DNA from: Henricia sp. BOLD:AAB3569
Lineage: Eukaryota; Echinodermata; Asteroidea; Spinulosida; Echinasteridae
NCBI GenBank assembly: GCA_037783545.1
Contig: JBBELK010000518.1
Span: 124,001-188,000, forward strand
Direction of reading: 5' to 3'
Length of the DNA: 64,000 bases
Shown here: positions 1-12,027 of the stretch, in pieces
Numbering within the stretch: the stretch's first letter is position 1
Layout: each line of letters begins with the position of its first letter
The notes under the pieces: model-generated
The model's input: the letters and a program-made list of their open reading frames with translations, nothing else
Told to the model about the DNA's origin: nothing
The model's database searches: none
Made by a program: the position numbers and the translations under genes

Positions 1-3000
1 GCAATATAGAGAGTTTAGGGCATGCAAAATTTGAAGTTCGTCGGAACATTTTTCGACCTCCAAATTTGCCGACGTTTGGACCACACTTTGACTAAATTGC
101 CGAGCCAAACTGCGGTGCGTTAACGACAGTCCGAATGACTGAGCATGCGCACAACTCAGGAGTACCCCAAAGAGGTGTGTACAGACAGCCACGGTTTGCG
201 TGAGAGCAGTCAGGAAGCCTCAACCCAGTTTTTTCTAAACTTTGAAATTTCTCTGCCATTTCCCGGCGAAAGTCTGTCAATTTTTTATGACAAGTGCGCA
301 ATATAGAGAGTTTAGGGCATGCAAAATTTGAAGTTCGTCGGAACATTTTTCGACCTCCAAATTTGCCGACGTTTGGACCACACTTTGACCAAATTGCCGA
401 GCCAAACTGCGGTGCGTTAACGACAGTCCGAATGACTGAGCATGCGCACAACTCAGGAGTACCCCAAAGAGGTGTGTACAGACAGCCACGGTTTGCGTGA
501 AAGCAGTCAGGAAGCCTCAACCCAGTTTTTTCTAAACTTTGAAATTTCTCTGCCATTTTCCGGCGAAAGTCTGTCAATTTTTTATGACAAGTGCGCAATA
601 TAGAGAGTTTAGGGCATGCAAAATTTGAAGTTCGTCGGAACATTTTTCGACCTCCAAATTTGCCGACGTTTGGACCACACTTTGACTAAATTGCCGAGCC
701 AAACTGCGGTGCGTTAACGACAGTCCGAATGACTGAGCATGCGCACAACTCAGGAGTACCCCAAAGAGGTGTGTACAGACAGCCACGGTTTGCGTGAGAG
801 CAGTCAGGAAGCCTCAACCCAGTTTTTTCTAAACTTTGAAATTTCTCTGCCATTTCCCGGCGAAAGTCTGTCAATTTTTTATGACAAGTGCGCAATATAG
901 AGAGTTTAGGGCATGCAAAATTTGAAGTTCGTCGGAACATTTTTCGACCTCCAAATTTGCCGACGTTTGGACCACACTTTGACCAAATTGCCGAGCCAAA
1001 CTGCGGTGCGTTAACGACAGTCCGAATGACTGAGCATGCGCACAACTCAGGAGTACCCCAAAGAGGTGTGTACAGACAGCCACGGTTTGCGTGAGAGCAG
1101 TCAGGAAGCCTCAACCCAGTTTTTTCTAAACTTTGAAATTTCTCTGCCATTTCCTGGCGAAAGTCTGTCAATTTGTTATGACAAGTGCGCAATATAGAGA
1201 GTTTAGGGCATGCAAAATTTGAAGTTCGTCGGAACATTTTTCGACCTCCAAATTTGCCGACGTTTGGACCACACTTTGACCAAATTGCCGAGCCAAACTG
1301 CGGTGCGTTAACGACAGTCCGAATGACTGAGCATGCGCACAACTCAGGAGTACCCCAAAGAGGTGTGTACAGACAGCCACGGTTTGCGTGAGAGCAGTCA
1401 GGAAGCCTCAACCCAGTTTTTTCTAAACTTTGAAATTTCTCTGCCATTTCCCGGCGAAAGTCTGTCAATTTTTTATGACAAGTGCGCAATATAGAGAGTT
1501 TAGGGCATGCAAAATTTGAAGTTCGTCGGAACATTTTTCGACCTCCAAATTTGCCGACGTTTGGACCACACTTTGACCAAATTGCCGAACCAAACTGCGG
1601 TGCGTTAACGACAGTCCGAATGACTGAGCATGCGCACAACTCAGGAGTACCCCAAAGAGGTGTGTACAGACATCCACGGTTTGCGTGAGAGCAGTCAGGA
1701 AGCCTCAACCCAGTTTTTTTCTAAACTTTGAAATTTCTCTGCCATTTCCCGGCGAAAGTCTGTAAATTTGTTATGACAAGTGCGCAATATAGAGAGTTTA
1801 GGGCATGCAAAATTTGAAGTTCGTCGGAACATTTTTCGACCTCCAAATTTGCCGACGTTTGGACCACACTTTGACCAAATTGCCGAGCCAAACTGCGGTG
1901 CGTTAACGACAGTCCGAATGACTGAGCATGCGCACAACTCAGGAGTACCCCAAAGAGGTGTGTACAGACAGCCACGGTTTGCGTGAGAGCAGTCAGGAAG
2001 CCTCAACCCAGTTTTTTCTAAACTTTGAAATTTCTCTGCCATTTCCCGGCGAAAGTCTGTCAATTTTTTATGACAAGTGCGCAATATAGAGAGTTTAGGG
2101 CATGCAAAATTTGAAGTTCGTCGGAACATTTTTCGACCTCCAAATTTGCCGACGTTTGGACCACACTTTGACCAAATTGCCGAGCCAAACTGCGGTGCGT
2201 TAACGACAGTCCGAATGACTGAGCATGCGCACAACTCAGGAGTACCCCAAAGAGGTGTGTACAGACAGCCACGGTTTGCGTGAGAGCAGTCAGGAAGCCT
2301 CAACCCAGTTTTTTTCTAAACTTTGAAATTTCTCTGCCATTTCCCGGCGAAAGTCTGTCAATTTTTTATGACAAGTGCGCAATATAGAGAGTTTAGGGCA
2401 TGCGAAATTTGAAGTTCGTCGGAACATTTTTCGACCTCCAAATTTGCCGACGTTTGGACCACACTTTGACCAAATTGCCGAGCCAAACTGCGGTGCGTTA
2501 ACGACAGTCCGAATGACTGAGCATGCGCACAACTCAGGAGTACCCCAAAGAGGTGTGTACAGACAGCCACGGTTTGCGTGAGAGCAGTCAGGAAGCCTCA
2601 ACCCAGTTTTTTCTAAACTTTGAAATTTCTCTGCCATTTCCCGGCGAAAGTCTGTCAATTTGTTATGACAAGTTAGCAATATAGAGAGTTTAGGGCATGC
2701 AAAATTTGAAGTTCGTCGGAACATTTTTCGACCTCCAAATTTGCCGACGTTTGGACCACACTTTTACCAAATTGCCGAGCCAAACTGCGGTGCGTTAACG
2801 ACAGTCCGAATGACTGAGCATGCGCTAAACTCAGGAGTACCCCAAAGAGGTGTGTACAGACAGCCACGGTTTGCGTGAGAGCAGTCAGGAAGCCTCAACC
2901 CAGTTTTTTCTAAACTTTGAAATTTCTCTGCCATTTCCCGGCGAAAGTCTGTCAATTTTTTATGACAAGTGCGCAATATAGAGAGTTTAGTGCATGCAAA

Positions 3001-6000
3001 ATTTGAAGTTCGTCGGAACATTTTTCGACCTCCAAATTTGCCGACGTTTGGACCACACTTTGACCAAATTGCCGAGCCAACTGCGGTGCGTTAACGACAG
3101 TCCGAATGACTGAGCATGCGCACAACTCAGGAGTACCACAAAGAGGTGTGTACAGACAGCCACGGTTTGCGTGAGAGCAGTCAGGAAGCCTCAACCCAGT
3201 TTTTTCTAAACTTTGAAATTTCTCTGCCATTTCCTGGCGAAAGTCTGTCAATTTGTTATGACAAGTGCGCAATATAGAGAGTTTAGGGCATGCAAAATTT
3301 GAAGTTCGTCGGAACATTTTTCGACCTCCAAATTTGCCGACGTTTGGACCACAATTTGACCAAATTGCCGAGCCAAACTGCGGTGCGTTAACGACAGTCC
3401 GAATGACTGAGCATGCGCACAACTCAGGAGTACCCCAAAGAGGTGTGTACAGACAGCCACGGTTTGCGTGAGAGCAGTCAGGAAGCCTCAACCAGTTTTT
3501 TCTAAACTTTGAAATTTCTCTGCCATTTCCCGGCGAAAGTCTGTCAATTTTTTATGACAAGTGCCTAATATAGAGAGTTTAGGGCATGCAAAATTTGAAG
3601 TTCGTCGGAACATTTTTCGACCTCCAAATTTGCCGACGTTTGGACCACACTTTGACCAAATTGCCGAGCCAAACTGCGGTGCGTTAACGACAGTCCGAAT
3701 GACTGAGCATGCGCACAACTCAGGAGTACCCCAAAGAGGTGTGTACAGACAGCCACGGTTTGCGTGAGAGCAGTCAGGAAGCCTCAACCCAGTTTTTTTC
3801 TAAACTTTGAAATTTCTCTGCCATTTCCCGGCGAAAGTCTGTCAATTTTTTATGACAAGTGCGCAATATAGAGAGTTTAGGGCATGCAAAATTTGAAGTT
3901 CGTCGGAACATTTTTCGACCTCCAAATTTGCCGACGTTTGGACCACACTTTGACCAAATTGCCGAGCCAAACTGCGGTGCGTTAACGACAGTCCGAATGA
4001 CTGAGCATGCGCACAACTCAGGAGTACCCCAAAGAGGTGTGTACAGACAGCCACGGTTTGCGTGAGAGCAGTCAGGAAGCCTCAACCCAGTTTTTTCTAA
4101 ACTTTGAAATTTCTCTGCCATTTCCCGGCGAAAGTCTGTCAATTTTTTATGACAAGTGCGCAATATAGAGAGTTTAGGGCATGCAAAATTTGAAGTTCGT
4201 CGGAACATTTTTCGACCTCCAAATTTGCCGACGTTTGGACCACACTTTGACCAAATTGCCGAACCAAACTGCGGTGCGTTAACGACAGTCCGAATGACTG
4301 AGCATGCGCACAACTCAGGAGTACCCCAAAGAGGTGTGTACAGACATCCACGGTTTGCGTGAGAGCAGTCAGGAAGCCTCAACCCAGTTTTTTTCTAAAC
4401 TTTGAAATTTCTCTGCCATTTCCCGGCGAAAGTCTGTAAATTTGTTATGACAAGTGCGCAATATAGAGAGTTTAGGGCATGCAAAATTTGAAGTTCGTCG
4501 GAACATTTTTCGACCTCCAAATTTGCCGACGTTTGGACCACACTTTGACCAAATTGCCGAGCCAAACTGCGGTGCGTTAACGACAGTCCGAATGACTGAG
4601 CATGCGCACAACTCAGGAGTACCCCAAAGAGGTGTGTACAGACAGCCACGGTTTGCGTGAGAGCAGTCAGGAAGCCTCAACCCAGTTTTTTCTAAACTTT
4701 GAAATTTCTCTGCCATTTCCCGGCGAAAGTCTGTCAATTTTTTATGACAAGTGCGCAATATAGAGAGTTTAGGGCATGCAAAATTTGAAGTTCGTCGGAA
4801 CATTTTTCGACCTCCAAATTTGCCGACGTTTGGACCACACTTTGACCAAATTGCCGAGCCAAACTGCGGTGCGTTAACGACAGTCCGAATGACTGAGCAT
4901 GCGCACAACTCAGGAGTACCCCAAAGAGGTGTGTACAGACAGCCACGGTTTGCGTGAGAGCAGTCAGGAAGCCTCAACCCAGTTTTTTCTAAACTTTGAA
5001 ATTTCTCTGCCATTTCCCGGCGAAAGTCTGTCAATTTTTTATGACAAGTGCGCAATATAGAGAGTTTAGGGCATGCAAAATTTGAAGTTCGTCGGAACAT
5101 TTTTCGACCTCCAAATTTGCCGACGTTTGGACCACACTTTGACTAAATTGCCGAGCCAAACTGCGGTGCGTTAACGACAGTCCGAATGACTGAGCATGCG
5201 CACAACTCAGGAGTACCCCAAAGAGGTGTGTACAGACAGCCACGGTTTGCGTGAGAGCAGTCAGGAAGCCTCAACCCAGTTTTTTTCTAAACTGTGAAAT
5301 TTCTCTGCCATTTCCCGGCGAAAGTCTGTCAATTTTTTTATGACAAGTGCGCAATATAGAGAGTTTAGGGCATGCAAAATTTGAAGTTCGTCGGAACATT
5401 TTTCGACCTCCAAATTTTCCGACGTTTGGACCACACTTTGACCAAATTGCCGAGCCAAACTGCGGTGCGTTAACGACAGTCCGAATGACTGAACATGCGC
5501 ACAACTCAGGAGTATCCCAAAGAGGTGTGTACAGACAGCCACGGTTTGCGTGAGAGCAGTCAGGAAGCCTCAACCCAGTTTTTTTCTAAACTTTGAAATT
5601 TCTCTGCCATTTCCCGGCGAAAGTCTGTCAATTTTTTTATGACAAGTGCGCAATATAGAGAGTTTAGGGCATGCAAAATTTGAAGTTCGTCGGAACATTT
5701 TTCGACCTCCAAATTTGCCGACGTTTGGACCACACTTTGACCAAATTGCCGAGCCAAACTGCGGTGCGTTAACGACAGTCCGAATGACTGAGCATGCGCA
5801 CAACTCAGGAGTACCCCAAAGAGGTGTGTACAGACAGCCACGGTTTGCGTGAGAGCAGTCAGGAAGCCTCAACCCAGTTTTTTTCTAAACTTTGAAATTT
5901 CTCTGCCATTTCCCGGCGAAAGTCTGTCAATTTTTTATGACAAGTGCGCAATATAGAGAGTTTAGGGCATGCAAAATTTGAAGTTCGTCGGAACATTTTT

Positions 6001-7528
6001 CGACCTCCAAATTTGCCGACGTTTGGACCACACTTTGACCAAATTGCCGAGCCAAACTGCGGTGCGTTAACGACAGTCCGAATGACTGAGCATGCGCACA
6101 ACTCAGGAGTATCCCAAAGAGGTGTGTACAGACAGCCACGGTTTGCGTGAGAGCAGTCAGGAAGCCTCAACCCAGTTTTTTTCTAAACTTTGAAATTTCT
6201 CTGCCATTTCCCGGCGAAAGTCTGTCAATTTTTTATGACAAGTGCGCAATATAGAGAGTTTAGGGCATGCAAAATTTGAAGTTCGTCGGAACATTTTTCG
6301 ACCTCCAAATTTGCCGACGTTTGGACCACACTTTGACCAAATTGCCGAGCCAAACTGCGGTGCGTTAACGACAGTCCGAATGACTGAGCATGCGCACAAC
6401 TCAGGAGTACCCCAAAGAGGTGTGTACAGACAGCCACGGTTTGCGTGAGAGCAGTCAGGAAGCCTCAACCCATTTTTTTCTAAACTTTGAAATTTCTCTG
6501 CCATTTCCCGGCGAAAGTCTGTCAATTTTTTATGACAAGTGCGCAATATAGAGAGTTTAGGGCATGCAAAATTTGAAGTTCGTCGGAACATTTTTCGACC
6601 TCCAAATTTGCCGACGTTTGGACCACACTTTGACCAAATTGCCGAGCCAAACTGCGGTGCGTTAACGACAGTCCGAATGACTGAGCATGCGCACAACTCA
6701 GGAGTATCCCAAAGAGGTGTGTACAGACAGCCACGGTTTGCGTGAGAGCAGTCAGGAAGCCTCAACCCAGTTTTTTTCTAAACTTTGAAATTTCTCTGCC
6801 ATTTCCCGGCGAAAGTCTGTCAATTTTTTATGACAAGTGCGCAATATAGAGAGTTTAGGGCATGCAAAATTTGAAGTTCGTCGGAACATTTTTCGACCTC
6901 CAAATTTGCCGACGTTTGGACCACACTTTGACCAAATTGCCGAGCCAAACTGCGGTGCGTTAACGACAGTCCGAATGACTGAGCATGCGCACAACTCAGG
7001 AGTACCCCAAAGAGGTGTGTAGAGACAGCCACGGTTTGCGTGAGAGCAGTCAGGAAGCCTCAACCCAGTTTTTTCTAAACTTTGAAATTTCTCTGCCATT
7101 TCCCGGCTAAAGTCTGTCAATTTTTTTATGACAAGTGCGCAATATAGAGAGTTTAGGGCATGCAAAATTTGAAGTTCGTCGGAACATTTTTCGACCTCCA
7201 AATTTGCCGACGTTTGGACCACACTTTGACCAAATTGCCAAGCCAAACTGCGGTGCGTTAACGACAGTCCGAATGACTGAGCATGCGCACAACTCAGGAG
7301 TACCCCAAAGAGGTGTGTACAGACAGCCACGGTTTGCGTGAGAGCAGTCAGGAAGCCTCAACCCAGTTTTTTTCTAAACTTTGAAATTTCTCTGCCATTT
7401 CCCGGCGAAAGTCTGTCAATTTTTTTATGACAAGTGCGCAATATAGAGAGTTTAGGGCATGCAAAATTTGAAGTTCGTCGGAACATTTTTCGACCTCCAA
7501 ATTTGCCGACGTTTGGACCACACTTTGA
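1..7528. repeat. Satellite array, 297-298 bp unit, about 25 copies
   Basis: The marker GCAATATAGAGAG recurs from base 1 to base 7438 every 297-299 bases, giving 25 full units plus a partial one that stops at about 7528, where sequence becomes unique. The left end lies outside the window. Units are nearly identical. Variation is mostly the length of a T run (6-8 T), which shifts reading frames, plus scattered substitutions shared by subsets of copies. The unit is a multiple of three in many copies and has no stop in one minus-strand frame, so long open frames of up to 340 codons run through it. They start and stop with T-run length and look like a by-product of the period, not genes. Confidence 0.97.
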
Positions 7529-8778
7529 CGGGATGTTTGAGCCACAATAGGGGAACAATGGTAGGGGGGATACCGCAACGACAACCCATGAAAAGTGTAC
7601 CAAGAACTTGTTACAGACAATGGAGGGATATCAAACAAATACACACATTGTGTGTTCGTTTAAAGGAGCATGACCAGAGTTTCTGGAAAATAGTTTTCGA
7701 TGTAACTTACCAATATTATCAAGTAACTCCCATCATACACACCTCCCATGTCCCAAAAACATTCGCGATTTCCAGTAAAAAATTGAACAAAACTATCGGG
7801 TCGGCTTTCAGTGGTCCATGAGTGGATAAACGTTGATACTGGAAAATTAGTTTACAAATAATCGGTGGATTTTCGACGATATCCTCGGAAATATGCGGCC
7901 TAGAAGCGCGGGAGTTTCAGTTTCGTAATCAGAAAAATATAACGGATGTTATGATATAAAAATATCATGACCCATAAGGTAAGTCCCGGGGAGTTATGGG
8001 TAAAAAAAAGTGATCTGGTCACACTCCTTTAACCTGAAATAATAATCTGTGATTTATTATAAAAGGTCGGCGTCTGTTTCCCTTGAGTTAAATCTGGTTT
8101 AAACTGTTTCGTTCTTGTGGTGTCTATTCCTGCTAGGGCGCGGCAGTCATGCCGCGCCGAGTTGCTACTCGAGTTTGACACATTCAAGCATAATACTACA
8201 ATTGCTGTATTTAATTTTGTGACATCTTTGGCGGGCAACTTTTCGAATCGTGGGATTCTCCTTTTAAAACTATGTCCTGCTTTATAGAGTTGAATAAAGT
8301 CGTTTCATAATATTACAATATCATCATTACAATATTACAATTTCATCATTAGGTTGTGGTTCTACTGGTTTCAGTTTCCCAGATAGATACAATCCTGCAA
8401 TACTTTCTTTTTTCTGTTTTAAAGATCTTCATAGACCATGTTATTGTGAAATAAGTACAAAGTTTTTTGATGTTTTAAAACTGTCATAAACACCACCGTC
8501 ATCTGAAAAATCACTCTTTACCACTCTTTTTTTCAACATACGTCTGTTATCAATAACAAAATAACTGTTTCTTTGTTACCTTTGGTATTTCACTCACTTC
8601 GGGCATCTCATGATACTTTATACAAAGCATCTACAGTTAAACAATTGGTAAACGTTTTGCCTAGAGTCTTTGAGTTCAATGGCTGTTCTGGGAACTGTCC
8701 ACAGCACCGGTTTAACCGCTTTCGTATACTTGCTGAATGTGTTCAGGATGAGTTTTGTTTTCCTTTCTCTATTGCAGG
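7529..8778. other. Unique or weakly repetitive DNA, no gene seen
   Basis: Sequence right of the satellite edge. A 120-codon open frame at 7459-7821 begins inside the satellite and has no recognisable domain, so it is not called. Around 8305-8352 there is a short AT-rich duplication (ATATTACAAT...TCATCATT repeated). Nothing else is recognised. Confidence 0.5.
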
Positions 8779-9665
8779 ATATTTCTGACCTTCATCCGTC
8801 GCGTAGCCTATGGTGTGGTATGGTTTATTCAACTATGTCACGCCTAAATAAACAAAGGAGAAACGGTTATCATCGCGCACGCGTTTCTCATCACGTGATA
8901 CACATCACGTGATTAATAGCTGGGTGCTACCCAAAATTTAGATTGGTTCCCGATCCCTATAGATCGGTTCGCTTATTGCGAAAATATAGGGATCGGTAAA
9001 GGGCGGCCATGACGGGCAGAATTCTGCCCGTCACGTGGTTATTATTATTTTTATTTTTTTTGTAAGTGCGCAGATTTTGCATTGACATTTGTAACTTGGC
9101 CGTGCGTGTCGAACATATCCAATTATGTAAATAAAGTACATTGTCTAAATCAAAGGGCTTGGCCAATTTTTGAATATATAAAACACAATGCGCACGCGCG
9201 AAGACGACCATTTACAGATCAAGATGAAGCGCCATTTACCTGTCCTTATATTCTCCTGTGTGGAATATGTGGACGGGAACCAGTCTACCCAAAATTCTGT
9301 TTACGCACATACATTGAAAGATCATGCCACATATCACGAACACCGCACACATATTAAAGGCGACCCCACACATTGTAATAATCGCACATATATGTCGAAA
9401 TATCGCACATATATGTGCGACATATATATTGCATATATATGTCAGCATTTCGCATATATATTTTTAACATTGCATATATATGTCAAATTATTCAACATCG
9501 CATACATATGAAAAAAAACATCGCACATGTTATCAAACATCGCACATATATATATCAAACATCGCAATATATTTGTGCATTGTCGAATTTTGTAACATTC
9601 CACACGCCATAAACATCGCACATATATTTGTGCATTATCGAATTTTGGAATGTTTCACACGCCAT
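8779..9665 (+). repeat. Dispersed repeat family E, single copy, split by a MITE
   Basis: This copy matches the two arms of the palindrome at 58.2-61.2 kb. It begins at TTTCTGACCTTCATCCGTCG, passes through AGCTGGGTGCTACCC, is interrupted by the MITE at 8939-9287, resumes at TTCTGTTTACGCACATAC, then runs into an array of ATATATGT-type motifs and ends near CACACGCCATA. The ATATATGT part (about 9340-9660) alternates GCACATATATGT and GCATATATATGT with spacers. No coding potential was recognised. Confidence 0.8.
8939..9287 (+). mobile_element. MITE, TIR TAGATTGGTTCCCG, 9-bp TSD, 349 bp
   Basis: The element starts TAGATTGGTTCCCG and ends CGGGAACCAGTCTA. Flanks are the direct repeat CCCAAAATT (8930-8938 and 9288-9296). 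The matching stretch of the related repeat near 59985-60015 lacks the element and reads GCTACCCACAATTCCG on the minus strand, so it is a pre-insertion site. The inside includes an AGAATTCTGCCCG palindrome and matches 38158-38454 and 34031-34245. A 9-bp TSD fits Mutator-like elements best (Merlin 8-9 bp is possible). Confidence 0.9.
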
Positions 9666-10177
9666 ATGTGGCGAGGTAGTGAACCGTAAATTCCATTGTG
9701 TATTGGCGTTTCAATGGGTGGAGTCCTTGATACATGTAGCAGGATCGACAGAGCTTTACCAGCAAATGTGAATGTTGTCCTTCCTCCATGTACAAAATAG
9801 CGTGGTGTGTGCATGTATAGGCCTACTGTAAAAAAAAAAGCCTTTGGGAATTGGGAACAACGTATATTCTCCATTGTGACAGGAATATTGAGAACTGGCC
9901 GTATTTAAGTCAACGAGGCCGCCGTCTTTCCTTCCTCCATGGTAATTGTAAGTGTTTTATTATTGATCTGTTTCCATACGTGTTCTACTTCTACTATTGT
10001 CAAATATTATTCGTTTTTTAGTGAGGCGAGTTACGCAGTGCTTTGGGAAAAATATATTCCGGAATAAATGGAATCAATGGGAAATAAATCAGCAGTGTAA
10101 TGGCCATTTATATTTTACACTTCTGACTGGCTATTCGCTGGTAGAGTACGTGTGACGCCAATTTAAGCCCGCCCCTG
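9666..10177. other. Intergenic, no feature recognised
   Basis: Ordinary mixed sequence between the family E copy and the Harbinger element. No convincing open frame, RNA gene or repeat was identified. Confidence 0.4.
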
Positions 10178-10944
10178 GGGCCGATTTCACTAACACAATA
10201 TTTTGCGATCATCGTTAGAATGATCGCTAAATCCATCGTTATTGCGATGGCGATGGATTTTGCATTTTACTAAAGCCGTCGCAATAGCGATGAGTATTAA
10301 TTATAAATAAATTTATTGGACGAGGACGATCGCTTAGTAACGCGTAAACAACCAAAAATTCAGTGACTTGATGCACGATTCTGCAGACACTAGCTTCAGA
10401 TATGCCATGATGCTCGGCCTCGGATGTTGTGGAATAGAAGCATCCTGAGAGCCACAAATACTTGAACGGTTGCATCTATTGCATGGCTCCTAAGAGTTGA
10501 AGGGCGGAGATGTGGCTCTAAAATGTCAATAATTCTCATGACACCATTTCGCGTAAACCGATAATATCTCTGCATCTTTTTGTCATTGTATGAATCCAGA
10601 GGATTTGTCCTGTCCCTGAAAACCCTCTCTCTCTGTAATTCTCTTGCGTTGTTTATGTACAACAACTAAAACGCCATTTCGAGACACACTGAAAATCACC
10701 AAACCTTCAATATACTGAACAAATGGCGCAAAATTGTCTTTTAGCGATGAATGTTTCCAATTACGATGACAAATTAGTCGTCGCTAAATATTCATCGCTA
10801 AAAAACAACTAGCGATGGCCAACGCCATTGCTAATTTTTTGTGAAATCGCTCTTCGAAGTTGATCGCTAAGTTGCGATGGATTTCGAGTTTAGCGATTGA
10901 TTTGGGCATTAGCGATCACCGCAAAGCGTTAGTGAAATCGGCCC
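10178..10944 (-). mobile_element. PIF/Harbinger element, internally decayed
   Basis: Both ends carry the 17-bp inverted repeat GGGCCGATTTCACTAAC, followed inside by several copies of an AGCGAT-type motif in both orientations. The interior encodes, on the minus strand, pieces of a Harbinger transposase. No clean target duplication is visible (left flank CTG, right flank AGT). At 767 bp it is far shorter than a full Harbinger, and the catalytic C-terminal part is missing, so it is non-autonomous. Confidence 0.85.
10270..10665 (-). pseudogene. Harbinger transposase fragment (HARBI1-like N-terminal part)
   Basis: Read from 10665 leftward, one frame gives RVFRDRTNPLDSYND, then YRFTRNGVMRIIDILEPHLR and VQVFVALRML, the pattern seen at the start of HARBI1 and Harbinger transposases. 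At about 10440 the frame shifts, and a second frame continues with GISEASVCRIVHQVTEFL, the usual helix-turn-helix-like segment (family form GxSxxSVxRxVHxVT). The DDE catalytic region that should follow is absent, as the element ends about 90 bp further on. This is a frameshifted, truncated relic inside the element at 10178-10944. Confidence 0.8.
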
Positions 10945-11084
10945 AGTCGCGTTCACTTTGACACAGTTCACGCCACTATGTGACTTGTCTGGCAACGCGT
11001 GTATGACCATTCGTTTTAAACAGAAGCTAGCGACTTGGAAAACAATTCAAAATTTATATTTTGAGTTCAAACCATTGCCAACAA

Positions 11085-11320
11085 AGTCGCACAATTTTGC
11101 GCAAATTTTTTGCAAATATTTGCGATGTCGCACGTTTTTTGCAAATATCTGCGCCGGCACACTTTTTCGCAAATGTCTTTGCAAATATTTGCAATGTCGC
11201 ACAATGTTTCGCAAATATATTTGCGATGTCGCAAAATGTTTTGCAAATATCTTTGCAAATATTTGCGATGTTGCACATTTTTTCGGCAAAAATCTTTGTT
11301 CGCATATTTTGTCGCATACT
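11085..11320. repeat. Short tandem array of GCAAATATTTGC palindromes
   Basis: The self-complementary 12-mer GCAAATATTTGC and variants (GCAAATATCTGCG, GCAAATATATTTGCG) alternate with GATGTCGCAC-type spacers over about 235 bp. The period is irregular, roughly 35-60 bp. Several overlapping open frames on both strands are by-products of the repeat. Confidence 0.75.
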
Positions 11321-11499
11321 TTGCATGCTGATGCTTGACATACCTGTAAGCGTGATGTACTCTGGTATAAAGCTACAGGGCTTCGAGGACAGTGTGGGGG
11401 GATGGGGGTAGGGTATTTCCAAATACTGAAAGTATCGGCCTTTTTTTATTGTTTGTATTGAAAATGTTATTATTAATATTATGCCGTTACTTTCAATAG

Positions 11500-11760
11500 A
11501 ACCATTTTTCCCCATCAAGATCGTTGCTAAAATCAGAATCCTTAAGCAAGTCTTTTTACAGGAAATCGGAATTTTTGGTAAAATCAAAATCTCAAAACTT
11601 GCGTACACACCTTTTGTTTTTTTCCAAATTGACAAACTCACCCCGCTAGCTGGACCCGGACCCTTACCCGTGCGGTCGATGTTAAATCTCAAACGCTGTA
11701 ATGTTTGCAAAATTCAAGAAATATCCGAAAAAAAAAGTCGAATGAGGGCGGCACACATTT
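11500..11760. repeat. Dispersed repeat shared with 23.25-23.43 kb and 15.3-15.5 kb
   Basis: 11505-11620 (CCCCATCAAGATCGTTGCTAA... and TTTGGTAAAATCAAAATCTC) matches 23268-23410 in the same orientation. 11695-11755 (GTTTGCAAAATTCAAGAAAT) matches the reverse complement of 15405-15465. These are old interspersed repeat fragments of unknown class. Confidence 0.6.
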
Positions 11761-12027
11761 TGCTTCTAAATTAGACTTCACCTAGTCCTTTGGCATAAAA
11801 CGCTACAATAGTACGCCTACTATTAGCCTGAGCGAGACAAATTATTAGCGATTCGGCTTGCATCATAGAAAAATAATTTTGGGTTTTATTGTATACGACC
11901 ATATAGCTCCATGATACGACTTGCATTTACTTGGCTTGGAGAGTGTGGGGTTGGGGGGCAGGGGTGAAGGAGGGGAGGGCGGGGATATTATGAGTCAAAG
12001 GCTGCATTAATCTTTTTGTACATTGTA
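11761..12027. other. No feature recognised
   Basis: Intergenic sequence with a G-rich stretch (11940-11990). No gene, RNA or repeat was identified. Confidence 0.4.

Noticed and set aside
686..1708. A 340-codon minus-strand open frame in the satellite
   Set aside because: It repeats a 99-residue block and its limits follow T-run length; overlapping frames on both strands are also open. No domain is recognised.
7459..7821. A 120-codon plus-strand open frame at the satellite edge
   Set aside because: It starts inside the satellite and continues into unique DNA without a known domain or splice support.
10178..10944. An active Harbinger transposon
   Set aside because: Catalytic part missing and frame shifted; length far too short.
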